Below, piece by piece: positions 48,660 through 59,035 of a stretch of DNA of 64,000 nucleotides. A program made the position numbers and the translations under genes. The stretch lies in NCBI GenBank assembly GCA_965223405.1, contig CBDCWO010000006.1:62001-126000 (forward strand), given 5' to 3'. The stretch's first letter is position 1; every line of letters starts with the position of its first letter. Source of the stretch: CBDCWO01 sp965223405 (GTDB taxonomy: Bacteria; Bacteroidota; Bacteroidia; Chitinophagales; Saprospiraceae). The notes beneath the pieces were generated by a model that was given only the letters and a program-made list of their open reading frames with translations, ran no database searches and was not told the origin of the DNA.

Positions 48660-49945
48660 CCATGTATCTTTAGATTATTCGCAGGAAACCTCCGGTCTCA
48701 AATAAGGAATAATTTCGGGAATCGGTATTACAATCGTAAAGGCCAAAACAAGAACAGCCCGGTTGTCCCCCTCGAGGGCCCTCGAGGGAGCAGGGGGTGG
48801 AATTGGTCAGCCATGAATAGATTTGGTCAATGCTTAAAAACGTATTAATCTCTCTTGAGGTCCCCTGTGAGCCATTAAAATATTTTGAGGCGGGACGCCT
48901 CAATCAACGCTGGAGTTGGTTTAGGCGTCCTCGCCTAAAGTCAATGAATTGACCAGCGGGTATAATAGCTGAGGGAGTGGATTCTGATTTGCACCCATTT
49001 CTCTAAAATGAGATTCTGAACATTTGCAAGCAAATTTCAGAATGACGTTCGCTTTTTTGTTTGGATAAGAGATCAAGAAAAGCACGATTCTTAATTGGAG
49101 CTATCCTTTAATGGAATAAGCAGGATAATTCCGGATCTGAAATGAAGAAAATATCCGGAACTACCCATAACAACCGTCAAGGCCAAAACAACAAAAAAGG
49201 TTGGCCCATTGGTCTGCGAAATTTATTTCGCAGTAATATTTTGAGGCGGGACGTCTCAAACAACGCGGTTGTTACTTTAGGCGTCCTCGCCTAAAGTCAA
49301 TGAATTGGTCAGCAGGTATAATAGCTGAGGGAGTGGATTCTGATTTGCACCCGTTTTTCTAAAATGAGATTCTGAACATTTGCAAGCAAATTTCAGAATG
49401 ACGTTCGCTTTTTTGTTTGGATAAGAGATCAAGAAAAGCACGATTCTTAATTGGAGCTATCCTTTAATGGAATAAGCAGGATAATTCCGGATCTGAAATG
49501 AAGAAAATATCCGGAAATACCCATGACAATCGTCAAGTCCAAAACAACAAAAAAGGTTGGCCCATTGGTCTGCGAAATTTATTTCGCAGTAATATTTTGA
49601 GGCGGGACGTCTCAAACAACGCGGTGTTGCTTTAGGCGTCCTCACCTAAAGTCAATAAATTGGTCAGCGGGTATAGTAGCTGAGGGAGTGGATTCTGATT
49701 TGCACCCATTTTTCTAAAATGAGATTCTGAACATTTGCAAGCAAATTTCAGAATGACGTTCGCTTTTTTGTTTGGATAAGAGATCAAGAAAAGCACGATT
49801 CTTAATTGGAGCTATCCTTTAATGGAATAAGCAGGATAATTCCGGATCTGAAATGAAGAAAATATCCGGAAATACCCATGACAATCGTCATTGCCAAAAT
49901 GGGAAAAGCTAGGTTGTCCCCCACAAAGGGTTCCGAGCCCGGATC
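48660..49945. repeat. Hairpin-rich tandem array of about 356-bp units (about 3.5 copies)
   Basis: The marker TTGAGGCGGG begins units at 48885, 49241 and 49597 (period 356), with partial units at both ends. In the unit at 48885 the hairpins are TTGAGGCG/CGCCTCAA (48885-48903), TTTAGGCG/CGCCTAAA (48920-48939), ATTCTGAA-c-ATTTGC/GCAAATTTCAGAAT (49013-49043), TTCCGGAT/ATCCGGAA (49129-49160) and CTGCGAAA/TTTCGCAG (49214-49233). The first partial unit carries instead a nested palindrome of CCCTCGAGGG (48769-48788). A variable cassette between AGGCCAAAAC and the next TTGAGGCGGG differs between copies. The array fills the gap between the SDR gene and the convergent tolC-type gene and contains no gene. 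Confidence 0.9.
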
Positions 49946-49947
49946 GA

Positions 49948-51417
49948 CTATTTAAGCAATGGCTTTTTGTTGATAAAATCATACAACGTCAGGAGTCGTA
50001 TTTCATAGTAAGCTTCCCAAAAATTTCGCAATGCAGTAATGTAGGCCTGACGGTTTTTTTCTCTTTCGTTGTTGGCAAGATTCAACTCGGTAATGTCCAC
50101 TTTTCCGATCACATACCGTTTATGGGTCAAGTCCAGCCTTTTTTCGGCTGCCTCCAGCGCTTTGGTTGCTCTCGTTACACTTTCGCGCTTAAGATCCAAT
50201 TGCTGTACTTTGATCAGTATATCCCGTTCAAAATTTACCTTTTCCTGTTCTATGGTTTGATAGATCAATTTTTGATTGGAAAGGGCAATTTGTTTACGGG
50301 CCTCCTGTTTACCCCAGTCTGCAATAGGTACGGTAAGTCTTAATGTAAACACTTCCTGATCGAGTGGATTGGCGTAAGCATCCGAAAAAGTGGTACTGGT
50401 CTGAGTCAAGCCAAAGCGACCATTAATATCCAAATTTACCCCTTGAGACTTTTTCTCTTGTTCCACATCACGGTCCGCTTCTAGTTGACGCCTCCGATAC
50501 GATATTATATCACTGCGATTGAGCCGGGCTTGGTCCAATGCATCCTGAGGAGAAATCTGGATATCGGGTATCTCGTCAGGACTAAGCAGATTAAATGAGG
50601 TAGCTTCACGGATCCCTAAATGGTTGCGAAGTTGTTCGGTACTGGTTTGTAAATTTAACTCGGCTTCGGCCAATGCGGCATCAGCATTCATTACCCTGAG
50701 TTCAAGTTGTAGCAATTCGGTCTCCGCAATTTTACCAACCTGATATCTCCCGGATCCTATTTCAAATAACGTATCTGCATTGGCCCGTTCCTGGTTAGCC
50801 GCCTCTAAGTTTAACTGTGCATTCAGTACATCAAAAAAATATTGCACCGCCTGGTACGCCACCTCTTCCATATCTTCCGAATATTCTTTTTGCGATTCTT
50901 CGTACTCAATCGGTGACAGAATACGGTCCCATTTCATCGGATTAAACTGGAACAGTGGCTGTTGAATATTGATAGAGATAGGAGTGGTTAGGTAAGATTT
51001 TGAGGCATTGATGGTTGACGTTTTTAAAATATCTAACCGTCTTAAACTAGAATAGGCAAAAATGCTTCCTCCAGTAAGTGGGATATTTTGGGTTAAAGTA
51101 GTAAAAGCCGAAGAATTCAGTAATGAACGGTTAATGAATTTTTCCGTTCCATCCGGCAAAGTGATCGCATCGATCGTGCGGGAAAGATCGGGAATGGTTG
51201 CGCCCAAATCCAATTGAGGTTTGTAATTAGCCAGGTAGGATTTATAGCGCCAGCTCGCATTGGTAAAGCGGGTTTCTGCCAATAAGGCGTCCGGTGCGTC
51301 GGATTGGGCTAAAGTGATGACCTGAAAAAGGTCCAGACTATAATTTCTATCTTGAGCCTTGACTTGTAGAATTAGTAATAATAGGAAACAACTATACAGG
51401 GAGTTCCGGAATGTCAT
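49948..51417 (-). CDS. TolC-family outer-membrane efflux protein
   Basis: This 489-aa protein has a signal peptide (1-21, ending QVKAQ) and two TolC repeats rich in long coiled coils (about 195-270 and 395-475). The repeats include ALAEAELNLQTSTEQLRNHLG and the C-terminal NLANNEREKNRQAYITALRNFWEAYYEIR. It is the last gene of the adaptor-permease-TolC operon, 21 bp after the permease. It would form the outer-membrane channel of that exporter. Confidence 0.92.
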   Translation of the reverse strand: MTFRNSLYSCFLLLLILQVKAQDRNYSLDLFQVITLAQSDAPDALLAETRFTNASWRYKSYLANYKPQLDLGATIPDLSRTIDAITLPDGTEKFINRSLLNSSAFTTLTQNIPLTGGSIFAYSSLRRLDILKTSTINASKSYLTTPISINIQQPLFQFNPMKWDRILSPIEYEESQKEYSEDMEEVAYQAVQYFFDVLNAQLNLEAANQERANADTLFEIGSGRYQVGKIAETELLQLELRVMNADAALAEAELNLQTSTEQLRNHLGIREATSFNLLSPDEIPDIQISPQDALDQARLNRSDIISYRRRQLEADRDVEQEKKSQGVNLDINGRFGLTQTSTTFSDAYANPLDQEVFTLRLTVPIADWGKQEARKQIALSNQKLIYQTIEQEKVNFERDILIKVQQLDLKRESVTRATKALEAAEKRLDLTHKRYVIGKVDITELNLANNEREKNRQAYITALRNFWEAYYEIRLLTLYDFINKKPLLK

Positions 51418-51438
51418 GTGATTCGATTTTTTTAAAAA

Positions 51439-52764
51439 TTAATCTGATCGTAATGCTTTGATGGGGTCTTCGTTGGCAGCGCGTTGCGCAGGTACCAATC
51501 CGAATACCAACCCAATAATAAAGGCAACTCCAAAGGATAATACAATGGACCAGGTAGACAAAACTGTGGGGATATCTGCGGACCGGGCAATTATCTTAGC
51601 CGCACCGACTCCTAGAAATACACCAATCAATCCCCCTATCAAGCTGATCAAGATGGCTTCCAATAAAAATTGCAGCACAATATCTATTTTTTGTGCTCCC
51701 AAGGAGCGTCTCAGACCTATTTCTTTAATGCGTTCCAATACAGAAGCCAACATGATATTCATAATACCAATACCTCCCACCAATAGAGATATCCCGGCAA
51801 TTACGGCCAGTACGAAGTTGAATGTCTCCTGAGTTTTTTGTTGCTGTTGAATCAGTAATTCAGGAATTTCGATTACAAAATCCACGACATCCTGGTGCCT
51901 TCTCCGCAACAACCTGGAAATCACCTCAGCGCTTGCCTGTAAATTTTTGGTATCATCCACCCCAATGACCATCCTGTCGATTTGGTGAGGACTTATGTCC
52001 TGTCTTCGTCTTCCCATCCGGCCAAGGTCTGCATTGGTAATCTTAGCCCGGTTTTCAAATCTGAGAAAGGCAGTCTCCAATGGAATATATACATCCGAGT
52101 TATAATCTCTAATGCCTAAATTGTCCCGATCTTTTTTACTATCAATCCGCCGTCCTAATACTCCAATTATCCTCAGCCAGGTATTACCGCATTTAATTTT
52201 TTCTCCAATTGGATTTCTCTGTTGGAAGTATTTCGTCTGCAAGCGACGCCCTATAATGCAAACTGGGCTACCGTCACGCATGTGGTATGAACTAAAATGA
52301 CTACCCTTTTCCAAAGGAATATTGTTGAGTTCAAAAAATTGATTTGTAATACCCACAGTGCGTAAATCACCCTGTAAGCCGTTTGCCAAGACCTTGGTCT
52401 GAATGATTAATTCGGGACTGATCTTTTCGACGGTAGGTAGGACTTTGATGATCGCATTTACGTCATCCAGGCGAAGTCCGGGACTCCATTTCCTGGCTCC
52501 CTCTTTTTGCTCTGTACCACTCGATTCCTCTTCTTCCTCTTCACCGTCTTCATCGGACTTGTCCTTCGCTTCGATCACGATACTATTAGATCCAATTAAT
52601 TTAAGTTGATTCAGAATGGATTGTTTAGCGCCGGAGCCGATGGCCAACATGGCAATCACCGCTCCTACCCCAAATATGATTCCCAAAGCCGTCAAGAAAG
52701 CACGAAGTTTATTCATCAATACCCCATTAACGGCCAATCCCAGGTTAAACAAAACACGATTCAT
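51439..52764 (-). CDS. MacB-type ABC transporter permease (without fused ATPase)
   Basis: This 441-aa protein has one N-terminal helix (about 20-45), a large periplasmic MacB core domain and three C-terminal helices of the FtsX domain (about 320-345, 372-395, 403-430). The core domain contains an unusual Asp/Glu-rich insert near 70-85. The family motif ERIKEIGLRRSLGAQKIDI is present. It starts 9 bp after the adaptor gene. MacB usually carries an ATPase domain or has one next door, but none is present in this operon. Confidence 0.92.
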   Translation of the reverse strand: MNRVLFNLGLAVNGVLMNKLRAFLTALGIIFGVGAVIAMLAIGSGAKQSILNQLKLIGSNSIVIEAKDKSDEDGEEEEEESSGTEQKEGARKWSPGLRLDDVNAIIKVLPTVEKISPELIIQTKVLANGLQGDLRTVGITNQFFELNNIPLEKGSHFSSYHMRDGSPVCIIGRRLQTKYFQQRNPIGEKIKCGNTWLRIIGVLGRRIDSKKDRDNLGIRDYNSDVYIPLETAFLRFENRAKITNADLGRMGRRRQDISPHQIDRMVIGVDDTKNLQASAEVISRLLRRRHQDVVDFVIEIPELLIQQQQKTQETFNFVLAVIAGISLLVGGIGIMNIMLASVLERIKEIGLRRSLGAQKIDIVLQFLLEAILISLIGGLIGVFLGVGAAKIIARSADIPTVLSTWSIVLSFGVAFIIGLVFGLVPAQRAANEDPIKALRSD

Positions 52765-52773
52765 AACGCTGGT

Positions 52774-54165
52774 TTAAAATATGATGAAAGAGCGATTACC
52801 TCCTGAACGGTCTGAAGTTATTTCTTCCTGTTTGACCTTGGCCCTAAGGGCTTCTTTATCGGATTGCCTTTTTAGTTCATCTTTGACGATCCGGGCCATT
52901 TCTTCGACTTTTTTCTCATGATCCAGGTAGTGAGGTTTCATATCCTCCGGATTGTCAGGCACGTTGAGAGCGATTTGATCTCCGGAATTAAGCCCATATT
53001 CGATAATAATTTCATCTTCATTGGATGCTCCCAGAAGGACCTCTTGCTTCGCTATTGCCGCATTACGCTTGACAAAAACGAAAGTCAAACTGTCGCGATA
53101 GATTGATTCCAGTGGAACCGATAATACATTTTCGTAGGTGTCGGTAATCACCTCTACGGCGGAAGTCATAGCCGGTCGCATTAAAGAATCGGTTTGATGT
53201 ACCTGTACCGATACTTCAAAAACCTTGGAATCGTAATTTCGAAAGTTCTCGCCAATATTAGCCACTTGCATTACATGGCCGGTATATTCATTATCCGGTA
53301 ATGCATCGACCTGAATTTCGACATCCATGCCGACGGAAAGTTTGTTGATGTCTACTTCATTGACATAAGCTCGTACTATCATATCGGTCAAATCGGGTAA
53401 TTCGGCTACAACAGGATTCCAAGCCCTGATTTGGGATCCGGGTCCTTGCTTATTTCCGCTATAGGATCTTTGGTAAATAACCATTCCTTCCGTAGTTGCA
53501 TTGATCTTAAAACTTTGAGAAAGATCGGTTAACTGTTTAAGCTTAAACTGCTGCTGTTTTAAAGAAGTGGTAATCTCTCGAATTTTGGCTCTCGCCTTAT
53601 CAACTGATAGTTTCAGTTGGTTGCGTTTCTTTTTATAATCTCTTTCCGTCCGTTCGAGGTCAATCTGATTCTGCCTGATTACCGACTCAGGCTCGTATTT
53701 ATTCAATTCCATCAGAAGTCGTTTTTCCTCCTTGGTAAATTCAAGGTCTTTGATCTCATCCCGAAGATTGGTTAAATCAATAGTGGTATCAATCAGAGCT
53801 TGTTCCAATTGAGTTTGCACTTTTTCCAACTCGGTACGTACTTCGTTAATTTTTGAGGCCAGAGGAGTTTGATCCAATTGGGCTACAAATTGTCCCGGTT
53901 TGACAACGGTACCTTCAGGAACCATCCTGGAAATAGTCGTTTCGTATACCCCAGCCCGCTGCATGGCAGGACCAGGAGCCCGGATTTGTTCTGATTTTTT
54001 AGCTTTCAACTCACCGGTTGCCAAGACTTTCACTTGGAAAGATCCTTGTTTAACCGTGGTAAATACATCCTTTGATTGAACAGTTTCTTTTTTATCGGAA
54101 AGAAAAAACCAGCCCAGAAGTCCTAATACAATGACAACGGGAATTATGATCTTGGCATTCTTCAT
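52774..54165 (-). CDS. HlyD/MacA-type periplasmic adaptor protein
   Basis: This 463-aa membrane fusion protein has one N-terminal helix (6-25), a lipoyl-type barrel half, a long coiled-coil hairpin (about 85-220, including RTERDYKKKRNQLKLSVDKARAKI) and the second barrel half (ATTEGMVIYQRSYSGNKQG). The beta-barrel and membrane-proximal domains follow, with VEIQVDALPDNEYTGHVMQVANIG. It is the first gene of the operon with the permease and TolC and would bridge them. It diverges from the GH13 gene across a 246-bp gap. Confidence 0.92.
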   Translation of the reverse strand: MKNAKIIIPVVIVLGLLGWFFLSDKKETVQSKDVFTTVKQGSFQVKVLATGELKAKKSEQIRAPGPAMQRAGVYETTISRMVPEGTVVKPGQFVAQLDQTPLASKINEVRTELEKVQTQLEQALIDTTIDLTNLRDEIKDLEFTKEEKRLLMELNKYEPESVIRQNQIDLERTERDYKKKRNQLKLSVDKARAKIREITTSLKQQQFKLKQLTDLSQSFKINATTEGMVIYQRSYSGNKQGPGSQIRAWNPVVAELPDLTDMIVRAYVNEVDINKLSVGMDVEIQVDALPDNEYTGHVMQVANIGENFRNYDSKVFEVSVQVHQTDSLMRPAMTSAVEVITDTYENVLSVPLESIYRDSLTFVFVKRNAAIAKQEVLLGASNEDEIIIEYGLNSGDQIALNVPDNPEDMKPHYLDHEKKVEEMARIVKDELKRQSDKEALRAKVKQEEITSDRSGGNRSFIIF

Positions 54166-54411
54166 ACTAAGTCAGATTATCGAATTGTGAAAGAATAAAA
54201 ATGGCATCATGGCCAGGGTTAAGAAAATTGCTTATATAAAGGACGCTCAAGTCCAATTAAAAGTTGTGTCAATCGCGGCTTTTTAACAACTTTTCTACAA
54301 ATTCTCGCAATTTACATCTGAATGTATCTTAAACAAAAGGAGTAGATGGTTCAATTTATGTTTAACTTAGAATAATTGTAAATTGGCGTCTTTTTTGATA
54401 ATCTGTAGTTG

Positions 54412-55917
54412 ATGGTAAAGAACAAAAAACACCCTTCCTTATATCAAATCAATACAAGAGTCTGGCTGAATCAATTCGGACCAGATTTTGACCTTGAACA
54501 AATACCGGTTTCTTATTGGGATTACCTGGCAGACCAGGGAATAGATTATGTCTGGCTGTTGGGTATCTGGCAGTTAGCCAATCTTAAAGTAGCCCATTGG
54601 GATCTAAATCCCGATCGGATCAATGACTACAGTCGCGAAGTTGGGTATCCTGTGAATCCGGAAATTATTGATGGATCTCCCTATGCCATAGATCGATACA
54701 TACCCTCAGCTAACATTGGGAAAAAAAATCAATTTCAAAGACTCAGAGATATATTACATCAACGAGAAATGAAACTCATGTTGGATTTTGTTCCTAATCA
54801 CTATAGTGCGGGTACATCCTGGCTTTTAACCCACCCGGAGTACTTTATACAAGGTAGCATTGAGGATCTCGATGAAAAACCAGAATTTTATTTCAACCAT
54901 CGGTCCGGCATATTTGCACATGGTAAAGATCCCTATTTTGGCCCCTGGAGGGATACTGTTCAAGTTGATTATTTCAATCCTGCAGCCCGGGAATGGATGG
55001 CTCAAGAGCTTAAAACCATTGCTGGCCTATGTGATGCGGTGAGATGCGATATGGCCATGTTGATTATGAATCATGTGTTTACCAATACCTGGCATCACGC
55101 TTATCACGGTTCTCCTAACCTAACTCACACTCCGGAATTTTGGCCGCAGGTAATCCGGGATATTAAAGAAACCAATCCGGAATTTTTGATGATGGCTGAA
55201 GTTTATTGGGACCTGGAATGGGATTTGCAAATGATGGGATTCGACTATACCTACGATAAAAGGTTATTGGATCGCCTTAAGAATCTGGACCATCAAGGCG
55301 TCAAAGACCATTTAAAGGCAGATATTTCATTCCAGTCAAAATCAGTACGTTTCATTGAGAATCATGATGAAAAGCGTGGTCTATCTATATTTTCGATGCC
55401 ACAAAATCGGGCTGCAGCACTGGTAACTTACACCTTGCCAGGGATGCGTTTCTTCCATGATGGTCAATGGGAGGGTAGGATTCGACGTCTACCCGTTCAA
55501 CTAACTCATTTCCCAAAGGAAATTCCTTGTGCATGTCCCCATAGAAATTCGAATTCAACTGATCACCCTACAGCAATCTTTTGTGAGTGTAACTTGCGGT
55601 TTTACCAAAAACTCACCCAGCTTATTAAGCATGATGTATTTACCAGGGGTGCATGGAACTATTTGGAAAGTGAGCATGAACAATTATTCACATGGCAATG
55701 GAGTTATGGTCGGAGCTGGTGTATTGTTTTAATCAATTACAGCCGGGATTTTATCGAATCGACCAAAATATTAGAGAGGGTGCAAACAAAAAAGGTATAT
55801 GATATTCTAAATGAGGAGTACTTAACATTTTCAGATAACTCCTGGGCTATTGGTTTCCGTCCTTTTCAAGCAAGAGTCATTACCCCTCGTCCTTTGATAG
55901 AGGAACATTCCAATTAA
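54412..55917 (+). CDS. GH13-family alpha-amylase-like enzyme
   Basis: This 501-aa (beta/alpha)8-barrel glycosidase of family GH13 has LMLDFVPNH (region I), a region II nucleophile Asp in DAVRCDMAML, a region III acid/base Glu in FLMMAEVYW, and the region IV IENHDEKR motif. There is no signal peptide, so it acts in the cytoplasm, probably on alpha-glucans or related storage oligosaccharides. The ATG at 54412 is preferred over the adjacent TTG at 54409. It is a single gene divergent from the export operon. The exact specificity is not readable. Confidence 0.9.
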   Translation: MVKNKKHPSLYQINTRVWLNQFGPDFDLEQIPVSYWDYLADQGIDYVWLLGIWQLANLKVAHWDLNPDRINDYSREVGYPVNPEIIDGSPYAIDRYIPSANIGKKNQFQRLRDILHQREMKLMLDFVPNHYSAGTSWLLTHPEYFIQGSIEDLDEKPEFYFNHRSGIFAHGKDPYFGPWRDTVQVDYFNPAAREWMAQELKTIAGLCDAVRCDMAMLIMNHVFTNTWHHAYHGSPNLTHTPEFWPQVIRDIKETNPEFLMMAEVYWDLEWDLQMMGFDYTYDKRLLDRLKNLDHQGVKDHLKADISFQSKSVRFIENHDEKRGLSIFSMPQNRAAALVTYTLPGMRFFHDGQWEGRIRRLPVQLTHFPKEIPCACPHRNSNSTDHPTAIFCECNLRFYQKLTQLIKHDVFTRGAWNYLESEHEQLFTWQWSYGRSWCIVLINYSRDFIESTKILERVQTKKVYDILNEEYLTFSDNSWAIGFRPFQARVITPRPLIEEHSN

Positions 55918-55967
55918 ACCTTTATTGGCAAATAGCAAATAAGACTTTGATTGGATAACTATCCCTT

Positions 55968-57722
55968 TTACCGGACAACTATCTTGTGGATTTCCGGATT
56001 CAATCGGTTATTTATTAGTACAAAGTATATACCCGGACTTAACCTTGCCAGATTGATCTCATATTCCTGAGGTAGGATATTATTTGTAAAAACCTGACGC
56101 CCATTTACAGAAACTATCTGAATATTATCGGTCAGATATTCACTGGCTGGAATACTTATTTTCAAAAGTTTGGTTTCTTGAGCATACCAAATTTTAGTCC
56201 TAAATACTGTGAGAGAAATTACTTTTTGCCAGGCAACTTGTCCGTCGACATCCCAGGCTTTAATACGGTAATAGTTAACTCCTGAGGGTGGATCTCGATC
56301 CCAGAAGCTATAGGTCTGTGCAGGAATGAGGTTATTAGCTTTCACCTTACCGATAGGTACAAAATACATACCATCAACACTTCGCTGAATTTCATAAAAA
56401 TCCTGGTCGATCTCATTGGTGGTGGTCCAAAGAATTTTGGCTTGATAATTTATGACTTCTCCGCTCATACTGAGAATATCAACAGCCAGAGAACCTTCAG
56501 CTTGAAAGGCACCTCTGGAGGGAGGATCTTTGAATGTCGAACCGGCATAATCCAACGAAGGGGCAAAGCTACTGTTTCCACTAGTAGCGGCAGGGCTACC
56601 CGATCCGATTGAAAAGTTTTCGTTGGCCGGATCTGAAAATTGGGGATCTTCTACAATTTGGTTGGGATCGGATACCGGAAGGTTGCCGGGTCCTGGCCAG
56701 TTGAGGTTGTCCACATTGTACCACAGATTATTGGAAACAGTAAAACTGCCCGGATCGGTATTTGGTCCGATATTTACATCTGTAGATAACCCATTGTCCC
56801 GATACACAATGTTGTTGGCGAAGGTATTTTGGCCACATGGAACAAATCTAATGGGGTCAACCGTTTCTTGGAGGATTCTGAAAACCCAATTTCCGGGTAG
56901 ATAAATCGTATTATTGGATACTACTACCCGTACACAACCTACGTATGCGATCGGAGCTGTGGATCCGATAAAAATATTACTATGTACATTTAAATCCGCG
57001 GCTTCAAAAGTAGCATCGATGGGACGAAAGTATTGTAAACCAGTACTACCACCTAAATTAACCGACCGGTGCCCGCCATTTTTAAAATAATTTCTTTCGA
57101 TCGTAATAAATTGGGTTCCTCCTTTAGCTTGAATACAATTCGATCCCATGTTTTCAAAGTTGCACCCGGCTATCAATCCATGATGACATCCTACCATATC
57201 AATACCACTCCCTCCGGAGGCTCCATTTAGGAAGATGCAGGTTTTGATTTCAAAATTATCCAGGCCGGAAAGTTTGAGAAGATCATTGTTCCCAGTTCCT
57301 GCCATGTTTCGGAATGTGCAATTTTCTATAATTATATCGTGGGAAGGAGTCTGATAGGTTCCTCCATCGTCAATGTTTACACCATTAGCTGTCTGTTGTT
57401 CAAAGATAAATCCGACGATTTTTAAATACGCTCCATCAGTAATGTGCCAGCCTTCAGATCCTCCTTGGTAAATTACGGTTTGCCCAGGCTGTGCTAAAAG
57501 GACAATCCAATTACCCGCAGTTCCCTGTAAATTGGTTAAAAACTCCTGCTGCTGATAGGTCCCTCCCAGGACCATTATAGTATCTCCCGGTTGTACTACA
57601 GCGGCGGCACTTTGCACTGAGGTATGGGTCTCTGAAGGGCCCACCAAAATAGTATTTGCAATACTCAGGGTAGCATGACAAAGAAATATTAACAGGTAAA
57701 ATGCAAGGTATTGGAGTTTCAC
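55968..57722 (-). CDS. Secreted right-handed beta-helix protein with T9SS sorting domain
   Basis: This 584-aa protein has a signal peptide (1-22). A parallel beta-helix region (about 60-360) has repeated turns such as IIENCTFRNMAGTGNNDLLKLSG, LIAGCNFENMGSNCIQ and VSNNTIYLPGNW. A fibronectin-like strand region (about 415-500) follows, and the C-terminal type A T9SS tail (about 510-584) ends with SPGIYFVLINN...HKIVVR. Beta-helix proteins of this type are often polysaccharide lyases or adhesins. No catalytic residues can be assigned. It would be exported by type IX secretion to the surface. Confidence 0.88.
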   Translation of the reverse strand: MKLQYLAFYLLIFLCHATLSIANTILVGPSETHTSVQSAAAVVQPGDTIMVLGGTYQQQEFLTNLQGTAGNWIVLLAQPGQTVIYQGGSEGWHITDGAYLKIVGFIFEQQTANGVNIDDGGTYQTPSHDIIIENCTFRNMAGTGNNDLLKLSGLDNFEIKTCIFLNGASGGSGIDMVGCHHGLIAGCNFENMGSNCIQAKGGTQFITIERNYFKNGGHRSVNLGGSTGLQYFRPIDATFEAADLNVHSNIFIGSTAPIAYVGCVRVVVSNNTIYLPGNWVFRILQETVDPIRFVPCGQNTFANNIVYRDNGLSTDVNIGPNTDPGSFTVSNNLWYNVDNLNWPGPGNLPVSDPNQIVEDPQFSDPANENFSIGSGSPAATSGNSSFAPSLDYAGSTFKDPPSRGAFQAEGSLAVDILSMSGEVINYQAKILWTTTNEIDQDFYEIQRSVDGMYFVPIGKVKANNLIPAQTYSFWDRDPPSGVNYYRIKAWDVDGQVAWQKVISLTVFRTKIWYAQETKLLKISIPASEYLTDNIQIVSVNGRQVFTNNILPQEYEINLARLSPGIYFVLINNRLNPEIHKIVVR

Positions 57723-57829
57723 GATGACTGACTTAAATTAAGTGGACAAATAAGGACTGGCGGGTATGCTTTGATAGGGATACAATTATAACGCCAGATT
57801 GAATGATCAAATTACTTCAACATCCGGGA

Positions 57830-59030
57830 AACTCTTGCTTGGGTGTCAAGGATATCAAGGGTATCGAGGGTGTCAGGGGTATCAGGTATCGGTGGTCGGT
57901 GATCGGTGGACGGTAATCGGGGGTTGGTGGACAGAGGATTGGGAATAACAATAACAATGTCAATAGCAATAGCAATAAAGGGTGTTAAACAGATCGCATT
58001 GGAGTTGACTCTTAACCTCGTTACAACTTTGAACATGATTGAACTCGATGCTCAGATTCTTTTCTCATTAATGTCTCAAGCCTGGCGAATCTTGTAAAAC
58101 TGCCAGATTTCAATCCTGGAATTAATACCTTTGAAGCAAAACATTGAGCGCTGAAGCGGCAATGAATTGTTTTCATACCGCAGCGTTGAAAAAGTCAAAA
58201 AAGCATAGAGTCTCAATCCAATTGAATAACCAGAAATGATCAGTATAATCCTATAAAATACGAGACCTGGCCTTTATAAATGGAATTCAAAAGGTGTAAG
58301 CTAAATTTTCTTGGAAACCTGTAATTAAAATACAGGCAAAAATCCACATTATAACGTTCCATTTATTCCAGCCACTTTTTTGACTTCATTTCCCGGACAA
58401 AGTATTAATACTCCATTTTCTTGGCCACAATTCCCGAGATTAAGGCAACGGATGCTGCCTTATGAAAATCAAGGTTTTTTGTTACTTTTTCATCCGAAAA
58501 AGTAAGGATAGTAAAAGCTACTCGGAACGAATAAGCGACATCCGCAGAACCGATAGGTGATCGGTGGACGGTAATCGGGGGTTGGTGATCGGTGAAAGGA
58601 GTTATGAGTCGTGTACTGACGAGCTTTGCTGTCAGCATTTCGTAGTGAGTTGTGAGAAGATTTGTAACGCCAAAATATGGTTGACGGGAACAAGATGGAG
58701 ACAGGAGCGCGGTTTTGAGGGTATCAAGGGTCTCATGGGTGTCAGGTATCGGTGGTCGGTGATCGGTGGACGGTAATCGGGGGTTGGTGGACGGAGGATT
58801 GGGAATAACAATATCAATAGCAATAGCAATAAAGGGTATTAAACAGATCGCATTGGAGTTGACTCTTAATCTCGTTACAACTTTGAACATGATTGAACTC
58901 GATGCTCAGATTCTTATCTCATTAATGTCTCAATCCTGGCGTATCTTGTAAATCCTTAAAATCCTGTTCTAATTTATTTGCCGTAAACAATTACACAATT
59001 CAACGATTCAACAGTTTAACAAGCACAAAT
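57830..59030 (-). repeat. Repeat island D: inverted relative of the 733-bp array, two units
   Basis: Read on the minus strand this region has the same order as island B: a TTGTTAAACTG-type start, GGATTTACAAGAT, 9-nt units, ACCGATCACC units, the TTACTTTTTC hairpin and the GCTGCGGTATGAAAAC block. The marker CAGGTATCGG recurs at 57883 and 58743 (period 860), so there is one full unit and a partial one. The middle block differs from island B (it contains ...GTTCAAAGTTGTAACGAGG instead of the ...TAGTAGCATTACGC block), so units share constant blocks but carry exchanged cassettes. No gene is supported. Confidence 0.9.
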
Positions 59031-59035
59031 AGAAA

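Noticed and set aside
57812..58890. Minus-strand frames in island D
   Set aside because: They translate the same repeats, including PDTLDTLD and IAIAIDIVI low-complexity segments.
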